From: Phycisphaerae bacterium
GTDB taxonomy: Bacteria; Planctomycetota; Phycisphaerae; UBA1845
NCBI GenBank assembly: GCA_021604825.1
Contig: BQJS01000159.1
Span: 1-11,479, forward strand
Direction: 5' to 3'
Length of the DNA: 11,479 nucleotides
Shown here: in pieces, positions 1 to 5,473 of the stretch
Layout of the letters: each line of letters begins with the position of its first letter
Position numbering within the stretch: position 1 is the first letter of the stretch
The notes under the pieces: model-generated
Database searches by the model: none
The model's input: only the letters and a program-made list of their open reading frames with translations
What the model was told of the DNA's origin: nothing
Made by a program: the position numbers and the translations under genes

Positions 1-804
1 GTTACGTTTGACATACCAACCCGAAAGCGTCCCAAAGAATTGAAACGTTCCCAACTCGTCGGCGCTGGCCGAATTATCGAGCAGCGTGTCCTGCCAGAAT
101 TCGTACCCCAATTCGTCAATGCGAAAGATGTTCGTTGCGCCGTTTGAAGCGACGAACGACGAAACAACACCCAAGCGCGTATCGACGTCGGGATTGATCG
201 GCCCCGTTTGCGTGGTATCCGGTTCGGTGCCGGCAAGCATGTTGACAGAATTGCCAGCTTTCCAGGACACGCCGGGCGCACCTTCGCTCGTCGATGTTGA
301 GTCGAGTTCGAGAAGTTCAACAATTCCCATCGACGTATCGATTGATAGATCGATGGTGCTGGTTGACCCGGGAATAATGACTGCGTCTTCGCCATCGACG
401 GGAATCAAACTGCGCGATGCGTCACCAGCATCACCATCCAGATCAAGGAGCGGGCCGCCAAGGTAATCGATTCCCATGTAGGGAAGTTGTCCGTTACCCA
501 ACGGGACCGATGAACGCTTAAACACGAAACTCATCGCGCCGAATTCATTCGGATCGAGCAGCGGTTGCCCGTTACCGATGAAGGTGATCGTCGGACCAAG
601 CGGACCGATGCCGGCCAACCGATCATCGTCAAAGAACGTGCCATCAATGCTGTTGCCGCCACCTGGGTCCGGTACGACCGTCCGAGAGGGGCCCGGCCAA
701 CGGTCTACATCGACGCCGGTCATCAACTCAAATGGCGTCGCGTGAACCGTCGTAACGGAAAACGCCAAACAGCACATTGCACCAAGTGCAGCGGATGCGT
801 GCAT
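1..804 (-). CDS. Secreted protein, function unknown, N-terminal 268 residues (partial)
   Basis: The open frame runs without a stop from an ATG at 804 to the left edge, giving 268 codons; the C-terminus is outside the window. The start is fixed: the codon just before the ATG is an in-frame TAG, and AGGAAAG lies about 7 bases upstream. Residues 1-22 look like a signal peptide, with a hydrophobic core (LGAMCCLAFSV) and a likely cut after VHA, although the n-region lacks a lysine or arginine. The mature part is acidic and rich in Gly, Asp, Ser and Thr, for example LLDLDGDAGDASRS and IIPGSTSTIDLSIDTS, and looks like beta-rich surface or extracellular protein. I recognise no enzyme motif. In Planctomycetota such proteins often end in a PEP-CTERM or similar sorting signal, but that end is not visible. 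Coding is well supported; function is not. Confidence 0.8.
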   Translation of the reverse strand, partial: MHASAALGAMCCLAFSVTTVHATPFELMTGVDVDRWPGPSRTVVPDPGGGNSIDGTFFDDDRLAGIGPLGPTITFIGNGQPLLDPNEFGAMSFVFKRSSVPLGNGQLPYMGIDYLGGPLLDLDGDAGDASRSLIPVDGEDAVIIPGSTSTIDLSIDTSMGIVELLELDSTSTSEGAPGVSWKAGNSVNMLAGTEPDTTQTGPINPDVDTRLGVVSSFVASNGATNIFRIDELGYEFWQDTLLDNSASADELGTFQFFGTLSGWYVKRN

Positions 805-810
805 CTATTG

Positions 811-825
811 TCTTTCCTAGAAAGA
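811..825 (-). promoter_or_regulatory. Ribosome binding site inside a small hairpin
   Basis: Read on the minus strand, TCTTTC and GAAAGA form a perfect 6-bp stem around the 3-base loop TAG. The 3' arm holds the AGGAAAG ribosome binding site of the secreted protein that starts at 804. Folding would hide the site. A 6-bp stem with such a small loop is weak, so its regulatory value is uncertain. Confidence 0.3.
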
Positions 826-1074
826 AACCTCAGAACTTTCGCGCCATTAGCAGGGATAATTGAACGTGGTCCCTCCAAAAGCGCACAATCCAGTGATGGA
901 TTCGGTCTCAACCATGAACCGCAGATAACTATGTCCAAGAGCTGAGCGCCTACCGGACGGGCCAAAGCCTTCGGAGAATCGAGCATCGAGCGGACAACAA
1001 TCCGTCGGACTGCTAGCGCAATTACATTCCGAATTCAGAATAAGCGCATTGCGATTCCGGCTTTGGTTTTTGAT

Positions 1075-1662
1075 TTAGGAGATGGGTGGGGCGCGAGGAC
1101 CCGAGAATGAGGGGAGAAACGTTTGGGATAATCGGGCGATGATTGCATCCACCCGTGTGAGGGTCAAACCAGATCCAAATGTTTGTCCATCGGTGCGATG
1201 CCTGAGCAGGCGGATCGCCAGAAGCAAACCAAGTATGTGGCACATGGCCCACTTGATGGCAGCCCGCCACCGAACCAGGCCAGCAAACACAACGAATCCG
1301 ATGTGTGCGCCGTCCGTGCTCAAATCGCCGCCAAGTGCGCGATCGATGACGCCAACGTGCATCAAGCCGATGATCAATACAACGCAGACAATGCTGCGCC
1401 AGTCGGTGTTGAGTCGAAGACAGGGAACGTCAATGATCTTCAGAACAAAGAACGCGGCAGATGCAGAAAGTCCGGCCAACCGAATCATTGGGCCGAGCAA
1501 TTCTGGAAGACCGTGGGCGCTGCGTGTGGTGGCGATGAGGCTGGGAATGGCGATGCCGTGCATCACCAACATCATGATCCACATCATGCGTGCGCTGGAT
1601 ATTGCAGAGGCGATGAACCCGACCATTTGGCTCAACACTGATTGACGCCTGTCAGCCGTCAT
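1075..1662 (-). CDS. Multi-pass membrane protein, unknown family
   Basis: A 195-residue hydrophobic protein that I do not recognise. About four to five membrane segments can be seen: around residues 26-45 (MWIMMLVMHGIAIPSLIA), 55-77 (LLGPMIRLAGLSASAAFFVL), 90-108 (SIVCVVLIIGLMHVGVI) and 120-153, which may be one or two helices (HIGFVVFAGL; CHILGLLLAIRLL). The tail from about residue 155 is soluble and ends in a Pro-rich stretch. The frame stays open upstream to a GTG at 1740 and also has an ATG at 1698. I chose the ATG at 1662 because AAGAG lies 8 bases before it and the next residues (MTADRRQS) suit a short cytoplasmic N-terminus; the extra upstream residues look like leader translation. The overlapping plus-strand frame is its antisense shadow. 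It lies alone, with 262 bases upstream and 270 bases downstream to its same-strand neighbours. Confidence 0.65.
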   Translation of the reverse strand: MTADRRQSVLSQMVGFIASAISSARMMWIMMLVMHGIAIPSLIATTRSAHGLPELLGPMIRLAGLSASAAFFVLKIIDVPCLRLNTDWRSIVCVVLIIGLMHVGVIDRALGGDLSTDGAHIGFVVFAGLVRWRAAIKWAMCHILGLLLAIRLLRHRTDGQTFGSGLTLTRVDAIIARLSQTFLPSFSGPRAPPIS

Positions 1663-2002
1663 ATCATCAACTCTTGAATTGGCACAAACCAATGACATCG
1701 TCCAATCCCACAACACTTGGGGATATGCCCCAATACTCACTTAGCAGTCGAAAGATCGCTGCCCGCTAGGCCAACACGGCTTTATCGGCGAATTAAGCGG
1801 CTCTTTTGCCCAAAGTACGCCGATCTCGAATTATCTTATCAGACCAAATCGTACGCGAAACCAATTTCTGGCCAAATTAGTTCGGTTTATTTGCACCGTT
1901 ACAAGGTCCAGTAAGCAAGAATCGTGCCAAATCCGTTGCTGGTCGACACCTCAATCGCAATTCGGTCTAATAAACGACGGACCGACCGGTCATTCAATTC
2001 GA

Positions 2003-2686
2003 TCACGCACCGACGTTTTGGAGTTTCTCGGGCATCAAGTCGGACGACACATGTCCCAACGCAGAAAACATGTACTTGGCCGCTTCAACGATAGAGTCGC
2101 CGTCGTCCTGCGACAAGTCCAGCGCACTCATCCGCATCTTGTAATCAAGCCATTTCTGACGCTGGTCGCTGCCGTACGGGTCAAGTGTGCGGACACCGTC
2201 GTCAGTAAGGTCATAAGCCCGGCGGATGTTTCGAGCGATGAATTTCGAGCCGTTATTACTGCCTTCCAGAACGTAGTGCATTCCGAGCAAGGCGATCGGA
2301 TTTGTGCGTGCGAGAACCTCAACGTGGCTCACGAACGTCTCGGTCGCCGGGGTCGGGGCATGGCAGTCGGGTGTGACCCCAAAGAATTTCAGGTCGTCAA
2401 TCAAATCGCCTTCGCGGTAGTTTTCATCCACGACGACCCGCGCCAATTCGGGCTTCTCCTTCGATGCGTTCTGAATCTGCCCTTCAAGCGCCGAATACAC
2501 ATGGTGAAGCTCGACCAGATAGCGTGCATAGGCGTCTCGAGATAGGCGTCCGGCGAAAAACGCTTGCTGGAAAGGGTGGTTTTCAGCTTCTTCATGCTGC
2601 TGAGCTGTCGCAACACGCAGCCGATCCATGATTCCAACGGGTCCGGCCGTGTAGTTTTCATTTGTTGTTTCAGTCGGATGATCCAC
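2003..2686 (-). CDS. Heme oxygenase (biliverdin-producing family)
   Basis: A 227-residue soluble protein of the heme oxygenase family, which opens heme to biliverdin, CO and iron using reductant and O2. The proximal heme ligand region is clear: QQHEEAENHPF, with His31, matches the KEVHTQAENAEF helix around His25 of human HO-1. The distal-helix region LLGMHYVLEGSNNGSKFI (about 133-150) has the two spaced glycines (Gly142, Gly146) of the family and reads most like bacterial, bacteriophytochrome-associated enzymes (YVLEGS). There is no C-terminal membrane anchor, as in other bacterial members. The start is a GTG with AAAGGA 7 bases upstream; an internal ATG at 2629 is the alternative. The gene lies 67 bases downstream of a small membrane protein on the same strand. 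No phytochrome or biliverdin reductase gene is in the window, so heme iron recovery or detoxification is as likely as pigment supply. Confidence 0.85.
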   Translation of the reverse strand: MDHPTETTNENYTAGPVGIMDRLRVATAQQHEEAENHPFQQAFFAGRLSRDAYARYLVELHHVYSALEGQIQNASKEKPELARVVVDENYREGDLIDDLKFFGVTPDCHAPTPATETFVSHVEVLARTNPIALLGMHYVLEGSNNGSKFIARNIRRAYDLTDDGVRTLDPYGSDQRQKWLDYKMRMSALDLSQDDGDSIVEAAKYMFSALGHVSSDLMPEKLQNVGA

Positions 2687-2753
2687 GTGTGGTCCTTTCA
2701 GTGAGCAACGCGGTGCGCGTTTGCCTCATTTGGAATGTTCATATGAACTGCGT

Positions 2754-3098
2754 TTACGAGCCCCAAGCCGTACAACCGTTGGCTTTGACAGCGGCATAAC
2801 CTGCCACGAGCCAAAGCATTCCCTTGAGCGTAAAGAACAGAAACCCGGCGATACCCAACTTCTTCACCAACGTTGACTTCGAAGTCCGGCCCGCAGCCCC
2901 ATGCCCCATTGCATCGGCTGCCACTTCGGTGGCCTCAATTGAAGGACCACCGCCCTCAGCAGCCAACGTTGGCTGGTCGTCCCGTTGGGGCGAGAACGTT
3001 TGGGCCTTGAATTTCTCATCTGCCAAATCGCAACTGCCGGCAGGTCGAACGGTGGAAGGGCCCAACTCTTCGACAAATGCGGTTTTTGCGGGCTTCAC
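2754..3098 (-). CDS. Small protein with one C-terminal membrane segment
   Basis: A 114-residue protein of unknown function. Residues 1-75 are polar, low in aromatic residues and probably disordered. A basic patch (KSTLVKK, about 74-80) is followed by one hydrophobic helix at about 82-104 (LGIAGFLFFTLKGMLWLVAG) and a 10-residue tail holding one Cys (ANGCTAWGS). The basic residues before the helix favour a cytoplasmic N-terminus and a short periplasmic tail. The start is GTG at 3098 with AAGGAAA about 5-6 bases upstream. It precedes the heme oxygenase gene by 67 bases with no terminator visible between them, so co-transcription is likely. It could anchor or recruit a partner at the membrane, but that is inference. 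Confidence 0.65.
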   Translation of the reverse strand: MKPAKTAFVEELGPSTVRPAGSCDLADEKFKAQTFSPQRDDQPTLAAEGGGPSIEATEVAADAMGHGAAGRTSKSTLVKKLGIAGFLFFTLKGMLWLVAGYAAVKANGCTAWGS

Positions 3099-3554
3099 GG
3101 CGTTTCCTTACCTGGCTGAGTTACCAGAGTTGGATGATACAAAGAAAGTTTGGTGCGTCAAACAATTTAGATCGATCTGGCTACGAAAAGATTGTTGAGA
3201 AAAATCGCAGTCTTTTGCAATGGGAATCGCCGGGCTGGAAATAGACGGTAGTTGGCGGATCTGAGTTTGCCCGGCCAGGATTCGCCCAGCAGGGTCGCAT
3301 CGGTTGTCGGCTTGATCGCAAGTTCAAGCCAGCCTCCGGTCGGCCCTGCTTCTATTTTGTCCCCTTCGAGCGTGTGTCCCATCACCAGCCGCCGGAGCCT
3401 TCGGGTTTGAGTCCCAAAACAATTCGTTGTATTCCCATGTTTCATCGCGTCCGCTTGAGACGGTCTCGAATAATTCAATGAGAATTCGCAATCATTGGGT
3501 TGCTGTTGCGCATGTAATTGCAGGGTCTGCCCTGTGTCCTTTGGAGAATCGTGG
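3099..3554. other. 456-base divergent intergenic region
   Basis: This separates the small membrane protein (-) from the ECF sigma factor (+) and should carry promoters for both. I found no good GGAAC-type ECF -35 element on either strand. It holds a 7-bp inverted repeat GGCTTGA/TCAAGCC (3309-3330, 8-base loop) and a 92-codon minus-strand open frame (3445-3167) whose middle part has coding-like codon use. The plus-strand end carries the sigma gene's ribosome binding site, GGAGAA at 3543-3548. Confidence 0.5.
3167..3445 (-). CDS. Possible small ORF or gene remnant
   Basis: A 92-codon frame beginning at ATG 3445 and ending in TAA. No good ribosome binding site precedes it. It contains several codons that are rare in neighbouring genes (AGG, AGA, ATA, CTA) near its ends, but the middle (EGDKIEAGPTGGWLELAIKP) reads like a normal folded protein. 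I recognise no family. It may be a degraded gene, an unusual small gene, or chance. Confidence 0.15.
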   Translation of the reverse strand: MKHGNTTNCFGTQTRRLRRLVMGHTLEGDKIEAGPTGGWLELAIKPTTDATLLGESWPGKLRSANYRLFPARRFPLQKTAIFLNNLFVARSI

Positions 3555-4115
3555 TTGACGAAAACGACTGACGCCAACACGTTCCTGGAACTCGTTGCGC
3601 CAGTGCGCGATTCTCTGTATCGGTTCTCGCTGCGCAACGTTTGGCAGCAGGACCAAGCTGGCGATGTTCTCCAAGAAGCGGTGATGACCGCGTGGCGTCA
3701 GTTTGATCGATTTGAACAAGGGACGAATTTCAAAGCGTGGATGTTCAAGATTCTTCTGAACACGCTTTATCGCATTAATCGAAAATCGCACCGCGCTAAG
3801 GCTGCGAGCATCGAAGCCGGCGCGATCGATGCGGGTGGGTACGTCGAAAAAGAAGAGGCTTGGGCGAGCATTCTGATTGATCCTGAGCGGGTCAAGCAGA
3901 CCCTGGACGATCGGATCGTTAAGGCGCTAGAAGCGCTTGGCGACGTGGAGCGTTACTGTTTCCTGCTGCGGTTGTTGGAAGACTTTTCGTACCGCGAGAT
4001 TTCGGAGCAATTGGATATCCCGTTGGGCACGGTCATGTCGCACGTGTATCGCGCACGCATGAAGTTGCGTGAGCGTTTGACCGAAATGGCAATGGAAACC
4101 GGAATCATCAAATAG
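3555..4115 (+). CDS. ECF-family RNA polymerase sigma factor
   Basis: A 186-residue extracytoplasmic-function sigma factor that directs RNA polymerase to a stress or envelope regulon. Region 2 spans about residues 13-80: the core-binding and -10 part includes DVLQEAVMTAWRQFDRF and GTNFKAWMFKILLNTLYRINR. After a linker, region 4 spans about 120-175, with the -35-binding helix-turn-helix FSYREISEQLDIPLGTVMSH. Length is normal for the family. The frame stays open upstream to ATG 3495, but that would add a Cys-rich, atypical N-terminus (MGCCCACNCRV). The TTG at 3555 has GGAGAA 6 bases upstream and gives the usual ECF beginning, so I chose it. The next gene encodes a zinc anti-sigma factor, its probable partner. 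The region 2 and 4 wording resembles the SigR/SigE-like ECF groups that work with ZAS anti-sigma factors; the exact ECF group cannot be set by eye. Confidence 0.9.
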   Translation: MTKTTDANTFLELVAPVRDSLYRFSLRNVWQQDQAGDVLQEAVMTAWRQFDRFEQGTNFKAWMFKILLNTLYRINRKSHRAKAASIEAGAIDAGGYVEKEEAWASILIDPERVKQTLDDRIVKALEALGDVERYCFLLRLLEDFSYREISEQLDIPLGTVMSHVYRARMKLRERLTEMAMETGIIK

Positions 4116-4128
4116 TTGGATTGTTTAA

Positions 4129-4180
4129 GTAGCCGGGATGTACAGTTTGGCGGGCTACGGAGCGCCTTCTTGTGAAGGCG
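4129..4180 (+). promoter_or_regulatory. Two hairpins between sigma and anti-sigma genes
   Basis: The intercistronic region contains GTAGCC/GGCTAC (4129-4134 with 4153-4158, 18-base loop) and, directly after it, a perfect 7-bp stem CGCCTTC/GAAGGCG (4163-4169 with 4174-4180) with a TTGT tetraloop. The 3' arm carries GAAGG, the best ribosome-binding candidate for the anti-sigma start at 4190. No T-run follows, so this is not an intrinsic terminator. It could lower anti-sigma translation relative to sigma, or mark an RNA processing site. Confidence 0.5.
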
Positions 4181-4189
4181 AATTGTCAG

Positions 4190-5107
4190 ATGGGAAAAAT
4201 GACTTGTGATCAATGCCGTCGGTGGTGGAGTCCATACATGGATTCTGAGCTGGACGCGAGCAAGACATTTGAAGTCAGTGAGCATTTGCGGTTGTGCGAT
4301 TCTTGTCGCCTTCGTTTTGAGCGTGAGTCGGCGATGGATGGTTGGATGCGCGAGTCGCTCGGTGACGTGCAGATGCCAGCCGATCTGTGGGAGCAGATTG
4401 AAGCGGGCGTCAAGATGCCAGCCGTTGCGTCAGTCACGGGCGATACCAGCACTCGACGCCCGAGATTCTTCAAGTGGTTTGGACCGTTGGCGATGGCGGC
4501 GATGGTGGCAATCGTGATTACGGCTGGACTGCTTTTCCGCGATCGTACGCCTGCAGTACAAGTGGTTGATGTTGGAACGGATCGACGCGTGCGGGTTCCG
4601 GCAACACATGTTTCCGTGGCGCGTTTGCTTGCGCAGGCGTCACCGAAATTCAAAGAGTTTCCAGATTCGAGCACCGGCGAGGGCGGCGATGCGGTCGGTT
4701 TGAGTTCGTCTCGATGTGCTGAAGTTCGGCGGCAGTTGGCCGACATGTCACGGCGGGTCCTTGGGGCGGAGGTTACGTTTGAACCGTCGCCGGGACACAG
4801 GCATCCGATTAATTTCGTTGCAGTGTTCGAGCGAACGGACGATGAAGGCGACCCATACATCGAATTGCACATGAATTGTTGTGGTCGACCGACGTTGATT
4901 GCTTTGGCGCTGACGGACTCGCACACGCGGATTCTGGAATTGAATGAGCCTACGGCCAAGAGAAATGTCACCGACGTAGCGGGGGAGTTGTCAGACGTTC
5001 CGATCCAGATTCAATCAGAATCAATCAACGGTGTGATGGTAGCGGGTGCCACAGCGCGACACTATCTTGATGCCGTTTTCGCGGGTTTCAAAGTGTCCAA
5101 GATCTAG
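4190..5107 (+). CDS. Membrane-spanning zinc (ZAS) anti-sigma factor
   Basis: A 305-residue protein expected to hold the ECF sigma factor at the inner membrane. The N-terminal cytoplasmic part has the ZAS signature HLRLCDSC (His32-x3-Cys36-x2-Cys39), plus Cys6 and Cys9 (MTCDQC), one of which would complete the zinc site. A hydrophobic helix at about residues 97-116 (WFGPLAMAAMVAIVITAGLL) follows a basic RRPRFFK stretch. The C-terminal 190 residues should be periplasmic; they contain Cys176 and a vicinal Cys pair (NCCGRP, 230-231) and match no domain I know. The frame is open back to GTG 4172, but that codon sits inside a hairpin. ATG 4190 has GAAGG 11 bases upstream, and ATG 4199 (MTCDQC) is an equally typical anti-sigma start. 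It follows the sigma gene by 74 bases in the same direction. Confidence 0.85.
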   Translation: MGKMTCDQCRRWWSPYMDSELDASKTFEVSEHLRLCDSCRLRFERESAMDGWMRESLGDVQMPADLWEQIEAGVKMPAVASVTGDTSTRRPRFFKWFGPLAMAAMVAIVITAGLLFRDRTPAVQVVDVGTDRRVRVPATHVSVARLLAQASPKFKEFPDSSTGEGGDAVGLSSSRCAEVRRQLADMSRRVLGAEVTFEPSPGHRHPINFVAVFERTDDEGDPYIELHMNCCGRPTLIALALTDSHTRILELNEPTAKRNVTDVAGELSDVPIQIQSESINGVMVAGATARHYLDAVFAGFKVSKI

Positions 5108-5473
5108 CGTGCCGGGCTTGCGATACGGTTATTTGGGGGTGGTTTCCTCAAGCAAGAAATCTGTGAAATTCTGAAAAATCACAGATAGACCCCCTTCGCC
5201 TCAGGCTGTGGTCGCTGATGGGTATTCCCATTTTGCATTCGATTGCCTCAATCCAAAATCATTCTTGTCATAACACATCACGCCAGTAGACTGTGCGCCG
5301 CCGACAAGACTCGTGGAAGTCAATTCAATTTCCCATAGGTACATGAACGCTAATAGCGCCAACACGGGCGTTATAAGTTCGCAGTTGGCAACCCAAAATG
5401 CGGCCGGTCTTTGCCGACCAATGGGGGTTCGGGCCAACTAAATTCAGACGACCAGTGAAGGAGCATGAAGCGA
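5108..5473. other. Intergenic leader before the large lipoprotein gene
   Basis: The first 90 bases hold the bulged stem-loop described separately. The rest is AT-richer and holds no convincing gene: the only longer frame (minus, 5437-5201) begins with TTG and lacks a ribosome binding site. A weak housekeeping-type promoter can be read on the plus strand as TTGTCA (5265-5270), a 16-base spacer and TAGACT (5287-5292); the match is only moderate. The region ends in AAGGAG (5458-5463), the lipoprotein's ribosome binding site. Confidence 0.4.
5135..5194 (+). terminator. Bulged stem-loop after the anti-sigma gene
   Basis: An 8-bp perfect inner stem ATCTGTGA/TCACAGAT (5159-5166 with 5179-5186, 12-base A-rich loop) is enclosed by GGGGGT/ACCCCC (5135-5140 with 5189-5194), leaving an 18-base bulge on the left and 2 bases on the right. 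It lies 27 bases after the anti-sigma stop. There is no T-run, so if it ends transcription it does so imperfectly; it could instead protect the 3' end of the mRNA or act as a leader element. Confidence 0.35.

Noticed and set aside
1082..1645. 187-codon plus-strand frame opposite the membrane protein
   Set aside because: Its composition (many Met, Arg, Pro and Thr) is that of the reverse complement of a hydrophobic protein; the minus frame has proper membrane segments.
3309..3330. 7-bp inverted repeat GGCTTGA/TCAAGCC
   Set aside because: One such repeat is expected by chance in a gap of this size when loop lengths vary. There is no T-run and no position next to a start.
3495..3554. Longer sigma factor start giving MGCCCACNCRV
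   Set aside because: The Cys-run looked like a metal-binding extension, but TTG 3555 has a good ribosome binding site and gives the normal ECF beginning. The extra residues are most likely untranslated leader.
4210..4971. 253-codon open frame on the minus strand inside the anti-sigma gene
   Set aside because: The plus frame has the ZAS motif and membrane helix. The minus product is a Ser/Arg/Thr-rich low-information shadow.
5201..5437. 78-codon minus-strand frame with one hydrophobic stretch upstream of the lipoprotein
   Set aside because: It starts with TTG, lacks a ribosome binding site, and occupies the lipoprotein's leader. The hydrophobic stretch is short and isolated.
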